Assembly (NCBI GenBank): GCA_903813345.2 | Contig: CAIIXF020000005.1 | Location: 40,589,394 to 40,653,393, forward strand | Length of the DNA: 64,000 nt | Reading direction: 5' to 3' | Origin: Owenia fusiformis | Lineage: Eukaryota > Annelida > Polychaeta > Sabellida > Oweniidae | Shown here: positions 12,201-24,740 of the stretch, piece by piece | Position numbering within the stretch: the first letter of the stretch is position 1 | Layout: each line of letters starts with the position of its first letter | The notes under the pieces: model-generated | The model's database searches: none | The model's input: the letters and a program-made list of their open reading frames with translations, nothing else | What the model was told of the DNA's origin: nothing | Position numbers and translations under genes: made by a program

Positions 12201-15200
12201 ACCTTTGCAATTCTCTGGGGAGAGTACAAAGTATATAAATAGTACAAGAGACTAACTGCCAAGTAAACAGCAGCTTATGCAATCAAACAACATGGGGGCA
12301 ATATAAATCTTTTGGTGGATAAAGGTACTTTACATATAAGTTATTCTTCATTCTGTTTCAGGCCTCTAATATGCCCAAAGACCTGGAGAGTGCAGCTCAA
12401 GTAACATGTGGGGCTTTGAACAATCAGAACACTCGACCAAAAGTACTTTACATATAATTTATTCTTCATTCTGTTTTAGGCTTCTAATATGCCCAAAGAC
12501 CTGGAAAGTGCAGCTCAAGTAACATGTGGGGCTTTGAACAATCAGAACACTCGACCAAAAGTACTTTACATATAATTTATTCTTCATTCTGTTTTAGGCT
12601 TCTAATATGCCCAAAGACCTGGAAAGTGCAGCTCAAGTAACATGTGGGGCTTTGAACAATCAAAACACTCGACCAAAAGTACTTTACATATAATTTATTC
12701 TTCATTCTGTTTTAGGCTTCTAATATGCCCAAAGATCTGGAAAGTGCAGCTCAAGTAACATGTGGGGCTTTGAACAATCAGAACACTCGACCAAAAGTAC
12801 TTTACATATAATTTATTCTTCATTCTGTTTTAGGCTTCTAATATGCCCAAAGACCTGGAAAGTGCAGCTCAAGTAACATGTGGGGCTTTGAACAATCAGA
12901 ACACTTGACCAAAAGTACTTTACATATAATTTATTCTTCATTCTGTTTTAGGCTTCTAATATGCCCAAAGACCTGGAAAGTGCAGCTCAAGTAACATGTG
13001 GGGCTTTGAACAATCAAAACACTTGACCAAAAGTACTTTACATATAATTTATTCTTCATTCTGTTTTAGGCTTCTAATATGCCCAAAGACCTGGAAAGTG
13101 CAACTCAAGTAACATGTGGGGCTTTGAACAATCAGAACACTCGACCAAAAGTACTTTACATATAATTTATTCTTCATTCTGTTTTAGGCTTCTAATATGC
13201 CCAAAGACCTGGAAAGTGCAACTCAAGTAACATGTGGGGCTTTGAACAATCAGAACACTCGACCAAAAGTACTTTATATATAATTTATTCTTCATTCTGT
13301 TTTAGGCTTCTAATATGCCCAAAGACCTAGAAAGTGCAGCTCAAGTAACATGTGGGGCTTTGAACAATCAAAACACTCGACCAACAATCATCATTATAGA
13401 TGCACTCAACCAGGTATACCTCACACATAAGTACAGGGTGTCCCGAAAGTATGGGACTCCCCCCCCCCTAGGCAGACATATACCAATGTCTCCATAGTGT
13501 GTGTCATATAACAGTTTAAAGCATATCCAAAGTTACACTTACTTTCGGGGCACCCAGTACATGTCTTAACTACGATAGAATGGTTTTCATCACACAAAAA
13601 TTTACTATATTGTTGTTGTCTTGAGCTGCTTGAAGGTCGTTGCCACATAAATCTTGTCACCAGAAATCCAGACAAACAAGATCTGATTAAGTTTTGGGCA
13701 TGCTGGGTAAATTATATGGCAGTCATTTTGCTCTATTTGGGGATATTTATCTCTGTTTGTCTTGTTCTACCATCCAGCTAGATATTCATTCTGTCATAAA
13801 AATCCATAAATCAACAGTTTGATCAGTCAGAATCTGGCATTGAGTAAATATTGAAAATAGATAAACAAACTTCATCTTTCAACATAAAAATATCAAAGCT
13901 AAGATACCAAAATTATCTCATCTAGCCAACAGTGCCTCTTAAATTTTACTTTAAAATGTCAGATATTCTTCCTTGTGAAGATGGAAGGTCCAACTTCCTT
14001 AACAAAATACTGTCTTATATTTCAGTTTGACAGTGATCTTGCTGCAGAGTTAGTTAGCTGGGTCCCAAAGAAACTTGCTCCACAGATTAGATGCATCTTC
14101 ACAATGATACCTGAAACCCCTCAACATTATGCACTGATTAGCAGAGAGCCTCAACCTGATATGTTTGACCTTGAACCCCTTGATATGGAATCTAGAAAGG
14201 TATGTGCTTTTGATGCCATTCCATAATGAAATGTTATTCAACACTCTCAACCAGCTGATATTGATTGGCATGTGGTTTCTGCTAGCTTATTGAATGTAAA
14301 ATATTATCCATTGATAGTCTGTAAAATGTTTAAAGGCCCCATACAAAATAATGATTTTTAAAGTGGTACAAGTTCAATGCCTTATTAAAGGGGTAATATA
14401 GCTGATTGTCCCAATATGTTGTTGAATGTGTGTTTGAATGTGTGAAGTACAACACCTTAATCAGGTGGCTATATTGGAGGGAAAAACAAATTGACCCACT
14501 CACCTAGTTCATTGAGAAAGCAATCTTACATTAAGGTCACTGGACAGTGGATGTATGACTTCATTACTAATTTCGTATACTGTCCCATCTTTACTATAAA
14601 TGTAAGAGTTGGCAGCCTGATAGTTGATATTGATAAGTAGATCAATGAATAAAATTCATATATGATGTAAAATATCAAAAATATATTTTTGGCACCTGCT
14701 AAGTGCTAACAGATTGTGCCTCTTTAAGTGTAGAAGTACTATATTCATTCCAGCAAATAGTAGAAGAGATGCTTGGTAAATACAACAAGGCTCTGGACAC
14801 AAGCCAGATGGACTCTCTCCTTTCTAAGACATCTTCAGATAACCCGCTGTGGCTGTCCTTGGCCTGTGAGGAACTTAGAGTGTTTGGAAACTTCAGGAAA
14901 GTCTCAGATAAAATCAACCAGTTAAGAGATGGACTCCTTGAGTAAGTTTTAGTTGTGTCGTATCTCAATTTATATAGCTTAACATCCTTTATCGTTTTTC
15001 CAAAATAAATAATGAAACCTGTAACTTAGAATATCAATTGATTGTGATAGAAACTTTATTTATTCAGGCCCGTAACAGGATTTGCCAAGGGGGTTCACGT
15101 TTTGAAAAATTCCAGGGGGGGTTCATTTGTGACAATTTGGTCCAAAACTGGCCAAAATCACTTAAAAAGTGCTCAGAATGGTGAAAAATTGCATGATTTT

Positions 15201-18200
15201 GAAAGATTTTTTGGCCCATGGGGGGTTCCATCAAACCCCCCCCCCCTGGCTACGGGCCTGTTATTTGCATACATATCAAAGCTTTAAGAAATTACTCACC
15301 TACTAATAAAATTGCCTTTCAAAGATTATACTCACGGCATTCATACCAATTTTTAATTGTCTCTGAATTCACACCACATCAATTTCCAAATTTGGCATAA
15401 ATTCAACAGACTAAGATGGTGTTGCATCATGCAGAATGGCTTTGAATTTAACGGCAACATACTGAGAAATGTACTTTTACAATACAAATAAGTACAGAGC
15501 ATGATGTTTTGCAGGTTAGAGATGCAGATCATGACACGATTTGAGGAGGAAAGTGGTGGAGAACTATTGGTGGCGACATTATGTCTTCTTGAATCTTCTT
15601 CCACTGGTCTTCTAGAGACAGAACTTTTGATGATATTAGGGGATACAGATAACCTTATGCCAAGGGAACAGGCTGAGGGAGCAGAAAAAGGTACACCTCC
15701 TGTTATTCACCTCTTTTATGGTTCTACTTAGTATATAGCGTTAATTGAATTAGATGCTAATTCTCCCTTGATTGTAACATTACTGCATCACCCTCCATGG
15801 TGTATCTATATTTCTTGTTTTTCTTGAATAGGAACAGATGAGTCTCTTTTTATATCTATACTTCATTGGTCTTCCAAAGCCATTGGATTTAGATTAGTAT
15901 TTATGTCACCATCAGAAGTGGAGTTCAGCGGTTGGTGTTAGGCATCTGACATTTTGCATGTTAATACATGTACCTTGTTTAGGGTTGTCCAAGAAAGAAA
16001 AAATTACTTGACAAATGAGGCTTAAAAGTGAACACATTTTGATAAATATTCTACTTCAAAGAATGCATTATTTACATTGATAGTGTATGGATGATCTAAT
16101 GTGGAAAACCATCATTAAGGAATTCCAATTGTTGGAAACTTAAATTGCAATTAATAAAATACTATTGTATGATGTTCTAGATGACACCTCAAAAGAAAAA
16201 TCAGACAAAAACAAAACTGAGGCATTAGCAGCTTATAAATGGGCAGAGGTGTACAGAGCACTCCGACCTTTCTTACGTCCATTTGGTGACAGCGGGGAGG
16301 GACGTCTAGATTTCTACCACAGGTCACTCAGCAAGGCAGTCAGACAAAAGTAAGTAGAGTTCTATACAAGTAGGGCATGTTGGGATTGGTTCAAATTGTG
16401 TTTACCAACTCCTTTTAGGTTTTTCCCAGCATCTCTGTGCTTACACATATCAAGTGGGATAATTAAGAAATTTAGAAATTGTTCAAAATAACACGAACAG
16501 CTGTGGTAATTGTCACATTTATGTAAAAGTTTACATATAAGACGTAACTAAAATCTATGTTTTAATGATATGAAATAAAGAACAAACTTTTAGGATGTTT
16601 AGAAAATGTCCATAATTGATGCTATTTTTGTTGAGAAAAATATGATTTGACTTGTTGATAAAAAATGTATAAAGGGGTGATGTTCAGAAAGTAACATTAT
16701 GTTAATATTTCACTTTTAGATACTTCAAAGATGATGACATCAAAAAATGGTGGCATAAAAAGCTTGCAGATTATTTTGAAACTTTACAAAATATTGACAG
16801 AAAAGTTGAGGTATTTTAAATTAAGATATATTAGAATTATAAAGTTGATCTGGTTTTTAAGTTACTACACCATGACTCCATATTTTCCTGTTTTTCCATT
16901 CACAAGTTTGAAAACAATGTTACTTATTGCTCATCTGATACTAAGCTGACCTCATTAACAGTGATCGCATTTTGGGATCTGAATTTAGCTGATTATACAT
17001 GTATTCCCCATGTGAAGCCCATACATGTAATACTGCCAAGAAAACCAAGAATAAATTTTTTCATTATTTGAGATTTCGATTATATGAAACTGGTTTTATA
17101 TATGTTGACCTTATATTATGGTATTTTAATATTTGTACACAGTATTAACACATGTAACCATTTGTGCTTTGCTAATCGTCTAAATTGAAATAGCCGACCA
17201 TATTCAACATGAAGTGCACCCTGGACACCTTTGAAAGGTACATTCTCATTAGAGCACCCATGTCTAAGAGCACCCATGTCTAAGAGCACCAATATCATTT
17301 TCAGGAATATCCCCATCATTTGCTGTTCTTAGACGATAAAAAGAGATTGAAAGACTTCCTTACAGACTGGGCTGTCTTCACGGAGCTTTTTGATATTGAA
17401 TTCAGCACCAAACTTTGTAAATATTGGACAAAGGTTTGTGAAATGATATAAATATGTCTTTTTAGGTATTAAATATTGTATTGTAACTATCAATCAGTAG
17501 GACAACTTAAAATAACAATTGCTAGCATATTAAAACCTTGTAAGTGGAAACCCTTTTGGTAGCACAAAGATAAAAATAGTGTTCCACCTTGGAAACACTC
17601 TAGTTTCAGATGCTAATTTTACAGTAAGTTACTGAATAATTGGGCTCAGAAAAGTGTTCCACTTATTATGGAGGTGTTTTTCTTACAGAAGTGCTTAGAT
17701 TTCAATTATGGCCTTTACTGCATATGAACAAATAGGTACATGTAGCTATTCCATATTTTAGACCTGTGCTTTGGATGAGATGGAAGAACATTACGTAACA
17801 AAAATGCAGAATCTGGTCAATGATGAGCGAAACTCTAAAGAATTGATTGCTCTGAGAACAGAACAGATGGCAAGATTTATGTAAGTACAAATATTTCACT
17901 CTATTGAGGAGAGTATAGTACATAAGATACATGTACAGTAAAACATGTGTTCAGTGAACACCTATGGAGCCACAAAAAGTGTTCATTGTAGGGTGTTTAC
18001 TACAGAAAGGTGATTTTATACAGAAGTCAGTGGAGAATGTGTTGAAAAGGGGTGTTCACTAGACACAGGTGTTCACTAATACAGGTTTAACTGAAATAGT
18101 ATTTTATAATCTCACAGTAAGTGGAATCAATTTTCAGATGCATTCAACATGAAGAGACAATTTATTGTATTTTAGGTCTCAGATGGGCAGATACGACAGA

Positions 18201-20184
18201 GGGTTTGAATACGCATCCAAAGCTGAGGCCTTTGAACTGGATCTTGGGGCACGTCCACACAGAATGGCTGAAATATACCATCTGTTAGCAATTGTGGCTG
18301 ATGAGGTATAGGGAATTATTGTTAGGTTATTGTAATAACAAGTAAAATGTATAAGATTTGTATTTTAAGTGTTAATATTTAATTAACATTGAGGTATTTT
18401 GTTTAGTAAAAGAAAGCACTTTATTGGCATCTCAAGATATATTGTATTAGAATGGAACTTTTATTCCCATGTTTATTACATGCTTAGATTAATTATATTT
18501 ATTTCTGGTTACCAGCATATGAAACTAGAGGAGTTTATGTACAGATCTCAGTTGCCCAGAATGAAGGTCATTATAGACAACTTTGAGAAAAGTGTGGAGC
18601 TGAGAAGAACATTTGAGGGAGTAGAACATCAGGTAGCTTTCTAGTATTATATATTTAAACTTATATGATGGATCGTGTCATGATAAGATCATGTTGCAAT
18701 GTAGGTCCACTATGTGACAGATCATTCATAACCATTCATAGACTGTAGCAATATGCCATCATGAAGTGGACATTGTGATAGATCATTTGTCCCAATATAC
18801 CATTACCATTATGAAGAACACAGTGTGACTGATCATTTGTTGCAATATGATTTAATGTAGGAATCTAACAGGTAATGAATGGCTCCATATAATATGGCAT
18901 CACAAAATAATAAGATGTAATATGTTTGAAATTTCTTGCTGTTTTAGCATAAGCTTGGTTTGGCTTTAAACCGGTTGGCATTTTACTACTCTGGATGGAG
19001 CATAAGAGGTGGAGATGCAGCACTTAATGCAAAGGATGCCAAAAGCAAAGCCATTGATCGAGTTGAAGAAGCAATAAAACTTTATACTGAGGTAAGACTT
19101 GATAGACAATCTTATTAGTCTATCATCTGGTTTCCCTATGTAATACATATCAACTTGACATGAAATCATTTTGAGTTTTGTATATGCAAAAAAATAAAGT
19201 GTAACTTGCAATTTTTAGATTAAAATTCTAAACTAAAAGTGTACAAATCAATGTATGAAGTATTTCTATGTAGATTGACCTTAAATATTGAATTAAATGT
19301 GGGTAACGTTACTTTCGCTGTAACAAATTATGCCCAATTCTGACTTGGCTAGCATTTGCATATTTTTAGATAGAGGATGAATTTCACTTGGGAGATGCCC
19401 TCATAACCAGGGGAGTAACAGAAGGCAGTGCAAACACTTCACAAATAAAAGTAATTTGTTACATTTCTTTCTTAATAAATGTAATACATATTTACATATT
19501 TATAGTTTGTAACGAGTTTCATTGAAAAATTAAGATTTTTTAAGATTCTGTTGTTCATTATCACCTTCAGGAATATTGGCAAACACATATCTGACATGTC
19601 AATCGGTACATGGATGTAATATTTTTGTAATAAAACAACACTTTGAAAAAAATGTTTTTCAAAGTACCATATGGTCAGTACAGTAATATGCCTTTATTCT
19701 GTCCAAGTTGAAGGTGTTTCTGATTCATCACAGTGACACAGTAAGGCCAATTCAGATTTTTGGATGCAAGGCTCTTCACGTGATCTGGATTTGAAAAACA
19801 AAATATATAAGTTGTTTAAATAGAAAAATAATTGTACAAATACTGTATGTATATTATAGTTGTATTTATTCATAATTAATTACTTATCCATTTTTTCAGT
19901 TTTACAAGGAGGCAGAAGCTAAAATCTTACAATCAGCAGGAGAGTTGAATGTCAGCTACGACCGTTTATTACTCAATATGGCGATCTACTATGAGGAAAT
20001 GGGGGACTATAACACTGCTTATGCCAAATTTTATAAATGGTATGAAGTGTGTAAAGACTTTTATGGAATTCACCATGCAAAAGTTGCAAGAAGTATTAAT
20101 ACACTTCGTGAACCAATGTACAAGAGATTGGCACAGGAGAAAGGTGTACCAGTTCCAGAGGAATTTGATGGAGATATAGGCTGA
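6204..20184 (+). CDS. Gene B: DUF4062-NACHT-TPR STAND NTPase, 22 exons, 1024 aa
   Basis: Exons: 6204-6410, 7414-7482, 7763-7869, 8137-8270, 9113-9246, 9779-9889, 10587-10739, 11093-11229, 11570-11681, 13306-13413, 14026-14199, 14754-14941, 15515-15690, 16181-16349, 16720-16810, 17305-17433, 17762-17880, 18176-18305, 18516-18632, 18948-19091, 19370-19450, 19900-20184. They sum to 3075 nt and stay in frame. MGCGSS at the N-terminus fits N-myristoylation plus palmitoylation. A DUF4062 domain (about 47-250) contains IRIFVSSTFRDFHHER and CDLRWG. NACHT/P-loop: Walker A GGAGTGKS 323-330 and Walker B TIIIIDALNQ 415-424 (D420). A helical middle region follows, then TPR-like repeats from about 770 to 1010. 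The order resembles TTC41, NPHP3 and the TEP1 core; invertebrate relatives are often labelled DDB_G0287407-like. STAND proteins are usually nucleotide-switched scaffolds in immunity, cilia or RNP biology; the role here is not determined. Exons 5 and 10 are tandemly amplified. A possible poly(A) signal is AATAAA 21286-21291. Confidence 0.92.
6831..7200. mobile_element. Short TIR element in gene B intron 1
   Basis: The ends TTATACCACTCTAAGT and ACTTAGAGTGGCATAA are inverted repeats with one mismatch, giving a 370 bp element. Inside, GTATAC/GTATATCG hairpins occur at 6870-6960. There is no coding potential, and it is probably a non-autonomous DNA element. Confidence 0.65.
7205..7350. mobile_element. 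Hairpin element with TTCGCTACGCTC centre, gene B intron 1
   Basis: Arms beginning ATTATATAATGGTTCATTCT and its reverse complement fold over a centre CTCGTTCGCTACGCTCACT, with inner arms ATATAATATATTCACT and TGTGAATATATTATAT. A similar centre (CGAGCGAGCGTAGCGAGAG) is in the hairpin at 57729-57870. Confidence 0.7.
8782..9246 (+). repeat. Tandem triplication of gene B exon 5 (143 bp period)
   Basis: Units start at 8782, 8925 and 9068, an exact 143 bp spacing. Each carries the same polypyrimidine tract, the TTATTTAG acceptor and the start of exon 5 (encoding FMLRDPSFIETVPEEHKDAF). The first two units break off after the codons for DPNP and run into GTATAA, giving an in-frame TAA. Only the third continues into the full exon (9113-9246) with a GTAAGA donor. 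The first two are therefore pseudo-exons. Confidence 0.93.
12325..13386 (+). repeat. Nine-copy tandem array of gene B exon 10 (118 bp period)
   Basis: Acceptor-proximal exon starts lie at 12362, 12480, 12598, 12716, 12834, 12952, 13070, 13188 and 13306, with exact 118 bp spacing. Each unit is 37 bp of intron (GTACTTTACATATAA...TTTTAG) plus 81 bp of exon (27 codons, ASNMPKDLESAAQVTCGALN and on). Only copy 9 runs on into the Walker B codons and a GTATAC donor. Copies 1-8 end CCAAAA|GTACTT, a weak potential donor that would be phase 0. Copies 5 and 6 share an Arg-to-TGA change and copies 7 and 8 share Ala-to-Thr (GCT to ACT), so the array has turned over by local duplication. Confidence 0.95.
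13432..13559. mobile_element. Mariner-type MITE (128 bp) in gene B intron 10
   Basis: TA-ACAGGGTGTCCCGAAAGT at the left end matches ACTTTCGGGGCACCCAGT-A at the right end as an inverted repeat. TA dinucleotides flank it, as expected for Tc1/mariner insertion. It lies 18 bp after the donor of the last exon-10 copy. Confidence 0.8.
15065..15260. mobile_element. MITE with CAGGCCCGTA termini in gene B intron 12
   Basis: Perfect 10 bp inverted ends (CAGGCCCGTA, TACGGGCCTG) enclose C- and G-run-rich non-coding sequence. Relatives are at 2925-3070 and around 39790-39990. The 60-codon ORFs over it are by-products of the repeat. Confidence 0.75.
17525..18095. repeat. Decayed GTGTTCCACTT/GTGTTCACT repeats in gene B introns 16 and 17
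   Basis: Stretches with TAAGTGGAAACCC, GTGTTCCACTT and GTGTTCACTA (about 17535-17690 and 17936-18092) resemble the better preserved MITE at 40748-40941, whose ends are TACAGTAGAACCTG and CAGGTTCTACTGTA. They flank exon 17 (17762-17880) without entering it. Confidence 0.45.
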
Positions 20185-22774
20185 CCTGTTAAGTAGAAGA
20201 TTTGACCATATCACATATGTGATATACAGCATGTCATATCCCATAAGTCGCATTGGCTATACTGTACAATGTATATGACCTTGCTAAATATGGTAACACG
20301 CACATGAACATTATGCAGTAGTATATTTCATCAAAATTGATTGTTTGATTATCTCATTCAACATTCTGTGATATTATGAATTGTACCATACCTTCTTGCA
20401 GGGGAACACGCTTGCTTGAAGAGATTTCAAGTATAGATAGAATAATGTTAGCTCAATATATACTAGAGCTATTATAGACTACATGTACAGCCATTACTGT
20501 TTATCACTTAGAGTCCCGTAACAGTCCAAAGTAATGTTACAATATTTTTGTTCTTCTTTCAACCCAATTGTTATACATGTTTCTGCATGACATTTATGGG
20601 AACCTGCTGATACCTTGTCAGTCCAAAAACAGTGCATAGCTTTATATAATTAATTACTTACTATCATTGTGATATATATTTATATTTTACTATTTACAAT
20701 GTATATGCATTTATTTTTTGCATATGATAATCGTTCATATTTTTTACTACAAAATATTTAGCTATTTTACAAAAATACCCCTTGAAGAGCCACTTCATAG
20801 TTTGGTTCACAAATGGTCAAAATTATTACTCAGGGGTCTGGATTTGGAACCATCATAACTTAGTTCACAAGTCATTGTTCGACAATGGTTTTCTCGTAAT
20901 CATAAGTTAGGATCGCACCAAAATGGGTCCCAGTTTAGCTTGTTTAACTCCTGACAGAGGAATGGTTTAATGGGCATTTTGACGGAGGAGTTAAATGCTG
21001 TTTTATGTGATTTAGAACAATCACTGGACAATATGGTCTTTCATTTTTAGATTTTTCAATGTGAAAATACAGGGTTTCATTGTGATTTTAATATCACATA
21101 TTTTCTTCCAACTCTGGCATAATAATGTTGTTTGCACTAAACTGCTCCTTGTTGATATATCAAATTTTATGTACATGCAAGCATATTTTTTTTGCAGACA
21201 TTTATTTTTTTATTATGTATGGTCATGAGTGTAACATACTGTAACTGTAACCTGTAACCTTAAATATTGTTGCATATTATAACAAAATAAAGTCTTATAC
21301 ACAACATGTATGTAGTATTTGTAATTCTAATCTTTGTCTGTCGTTCAGTCAGTCCGTCCATCCAAACACTTTTTTCCAATCCTATTTTATCCATTTACTC
21401 CCATGTTAAAAAAACTTGAAATCTGAACACCTAATTCAAACAGTGAACACTCATATTAGAAAAATAAGCCTGTTTAAACACTTTTCACAAAATATCGCAT
21501 ATTTTTTTCTTACAAAAATTGCTCAAATATTTGGTTTATTCGTTTAACAACCAAAATTTTCATGATTAATCACAATTTTTATATTGACTGAGTCATCCCA
21601 TAGTATGCCATTTGAGTTAATGACAGATTCAACCAACACTTTTTAAATTTACGTGACTATTGCAAGTTTCTAGCATGGAAGTCTATGTCAGGCTGGCCCA
21701 ACCAAAACCAAAAATATACAAGGGTGACATCTTTTATATCAGCTTTATTCACCATAATAGAATCTTCCTTATTCAGCACTGATTCATTATGATATCAAAA
21801 CTACCATGACTTAATTCATTTGAATCAGATTTTGGAATGCCATTTAAAGCTATGTGGTCAATAAAATTATTAATATCCATTTGATGCATTTATATTTCTT
21901 CAGAATCTTACGGATGCAAAAACCTCTAAATCCAAATGCGCAGCCGGTCCTAATAGTGTTCAGATTAGACAGGTTTTACTGTTTTTATCGTTACATCCAA
22001 TTTCAACTTCCCAAGCATTTACGTTCTGCAAAATAATTGCTTTCCAATACAACCATACAATCACAGATGAGACAATAATTTTCTTGCCCTTGACTGTAGA
22101 CTGTGGCTAGTTCAAAAGTTAACATTGTCCAAAGAATCAAGCAGGATTGTGTTTAGATCTACAATCTACATGTACAGTCTGTAACTGTGCACTAGACTGT
22201 GACAAGCATTTCTTCAAGACTGTTTTTTTTTCGCTTATCAATATGCTATCAATACTACGCTGCAGATAAACAACCATTCATTTTTGACAATTACTGCACC
22301 AGAAATGCATGAAGATTTAAAGTTAAACTGGATGGTTTTTATGATCGTTCGTCTATCTGATGCAAGATGATGCAAAGATGTAACGTTCGCGTTTTTAATG
22401 TAATAATAACTAAAATATTTTCAGGTTCTTTTTATTTGGTTTAATTTAGATTTAACCAACAATTATGGGCGGTTTTCGTCAATAAGGAACCAATGATGAA
22501 ATCCTACGTTAAGACATGCAAATGAATTGGTACGTATGATCATCTTTAGACTCGTGGATATGTTGCAGATGTCGATGTTGTTTGGATTTTTAATATTTTT
22601 TTTACTCAAAGTCAAAATTACTGAACACACTCAAAAGCTGACTTTGTGGCTCAAAAATTGACTTCTGTCAGCTCGGTAGAGTAAGATTTTTTCACAAGCA
22701 GGCTAGATCTTACTCACTTCGAGAGCCATGTTAGATTTTGAAACTTATGGCTCTCAAACGCAAAAGTGGACAGC

Positions 22775-23245
22775 TCATCGATTGTGACCTTTGAAATCGA
22801 ATTAAGTCGATCAGCAGCCTACTTTTGTTCTCTAACTATGCTATACATCATTATCATCCTTCTGTGCAAGTATTGGAGTGCTGAGGTACTTCCTTTTCGA
22901 TCTAGACTTGTAATTTGTTAGTCGAGTGAATGTTTTTACTGCCGAATTCCAAGATGGCGTTTTCTGCTCGGACATTTTCGTACATTTCCGGAGGTTGTCC
23001 GAACCTAACTAATTCTCAAAATTCATTTCGTTCATTGCGTATCTCGCTCCTAGCAAACCGCCATATTGGAAATAGGTCTAAAAAATATTCACTCGATGAA
23101 CAATTTACAAGTCTTGATCGAAAAAGAAGTATTTCAGTGCTCTAATACTTACACGGATTGATGATACTGATGTAAGACACAGTTAGAGACCAAAAGTAAG
23201 CCGCTGATCGACTTAATTCGATTTCAAAGGCAGGCCTGTCAACTG
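22775..23245. mobile_element. Foldback repeat with 165 bp loop
   Basis: The left arm (about 22775-22920; includes TTTGAAATCGAATTAAGTCG and TCGATCTAGACTTGTAATTTG) is the diverged reverse complement of the right arm (about 23090-23240; AATTTACAAGTCTTGATCGA and CGACTTAATTCGATTTCAAA). The loop contains a 71-codon ORF (22930-23145) with no recognisable features. Confidence 0.7.
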
Positions 23246-23890
23246 TCCCGCAATTTGCGTATTTGTCACGCATTTGCTGAAGAATTTGAAGTCACGCCAG
23301 TTATTTTTGCGTGACAGAAAAACCAAGGTTTTCAAAATTTGGATCAAGGTGTTCAGATTTGGACCAAGGTGTCCACATTTTGAGGGGAGGTGTTCAACAT
23401 TTCCAAGTCACTCATGTTAGGTGTTCCCAAGTTGACAGGCCTGAGACTATATGACTGAAGTGGTCCATATTTTGATGACAAACTCTAAATGGCTCGGTGA
23501 GTTCAGAGATTTATTGTAAAATAAAAGAGTGAAGACGAAGCTCTCTTTTAAGAAGCGAAAGCGAATTCAAATGAATGCATTAGAGTACAGTGTTCAAAGG
23601 CAGTATTCTGAGGTAATAAAATATGAATTGAATAAACAATGTTTTACATTCCTATATCGGGATGTTCTCTTCTATATTCAGTACCAAATGTCTGAAAAAC
23701 ATTTTCTAATAAATTGATAAGATTTATATCGTTTTGATGCCACCTTCACTGTCATGTTTGGCTGAGTTTCACTCTGGCAACCTAGGGCACTGGAAAACAT
23801 AAAACATAATTTAATAAGTAAGTAGATGGTTTATATCATATCATTTTCTTATTTTTCTTATTCAAAGTACATGGGAATGTTATAAAAACC

Positions 23891-23932
23891 CTTCGACCTT
23901 CGACCTGCACCTTCGACCTGCACCTTCGACCT
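23891..23932. repeat. Short tandem repeat CTTCGACCTGCAC
   Basis: Three to four units of CTTCGACCT(GCA)C run directly into the TACAGGG terminus of the adjoining TIR element. Confidence 0.85.
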
Positions 23933-24216
23933 ACAGGGTGTCCAAAAAGGAGAGATTATAGGAGCTATTTTTGCCGATCTCAGACGGGCTTATAAGGTGT
24001 CGCTACAGTAAACAAGAAAAAATCATGGAGCTCGAATCAAATTTAATTTACCGTCATAATTGGTTAAACAGACCAATGTTAGTATATTTCAGGTTTCAGA
24101 TGGAATTCAGTTCATTCTCCTTGCAGCCGTAGAAATATACAGGATCGATCAGCATTACCGCATCGATTGGAGACTAAAAAGTATCGTTCTCTCTTTTACT
24201 GTAGCGACACCACGAC
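23932..24216. mobile_element. Mariner-type TIR element, diverged
   Basis: It starts TACAGGGTGTCCAAAAAGGAGAG. An inner inverted pair, GGTGTCGCTACAGTAAA (about 23996) and TTTACTGTAGCGACACC (about 24196), is almost perfect. The outer right end has decayed, so the boundary is approximate. Confidence 0.5.
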
Positions 24217-24740
24217 TTCCGGTGTACATGTATTTTCTTGTTGTGTCATTACGGTAATTCATTGTGTCTCGATTTTTATATATCACTACGCCAAGGAAGG
24301 GGCTCATTTTTATGTGAAATTCCTGCTTAACCAATGGAAATAAACGAATAAAGCAGTTCCACTTTCATTCCAAGAAATGTTTGACTTGCAATATATATCC
24401 GATTTATTAATAAGAACCCTACATGTATATTTATGCACCTAATCCTGAACAGATGGTACCCCTCCCCCCACATCAAACTCCTCACACCAACAGCCTTTCC
24501 CCCAAAACTTGTTTGTTCAGTGTGATATGCTACTCCATGGAATTGCTGTTTTTCAAGTTCAGATTTCCAATGAGAAGGTCCCGAATGTCATTATGTATAC
24601 AGTCAATATATGATTGTGTAATCTAAAATGACAAATTGCACTGACATATTCATATTGATTTTCAGGGGATAATAGCTGAGAGAGATGTCTCGTCTGATTT
24701 CAACAATTGTGAGTTTAGAATAAAGAGCTACACCAGCTGA

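Larger units (their letters stand above)
20185..24740. other. Intergenic region between gene B and the 7TM gene
   Basis: The first 1.1 kb is probably gene B 3' UTR, ending near AATAAA 21286-21291. Beyond it are a short GTCCGTCC tract (about 21352-21362), AT-rich sequence, a foldback element at about 22775-23245, a 13 bp tandem repeat at 23891-23932 and a TIR element at 23932-24216. A possible non-coding leader exon for the 7TM gene follows an acceptor at 24664 (TGATTTTCAG). No other gene is supported. Confidence 0.6.

Noticed and set aside
12325-13386. Regular 118 bp repeats resembling a CRISPR array
   Set aside because: The whole unit is repeated with no unique spacers, and it contains an exon of the surrounding eukaryotic gene. 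This is exon tandem duplication.
22930-23145. 71-codon ORF with a start codon
   Set aside because: It lies in the loop of a foldback repeat, with Ser/Arg-rich composition and no recognisable domain or splice continuation.
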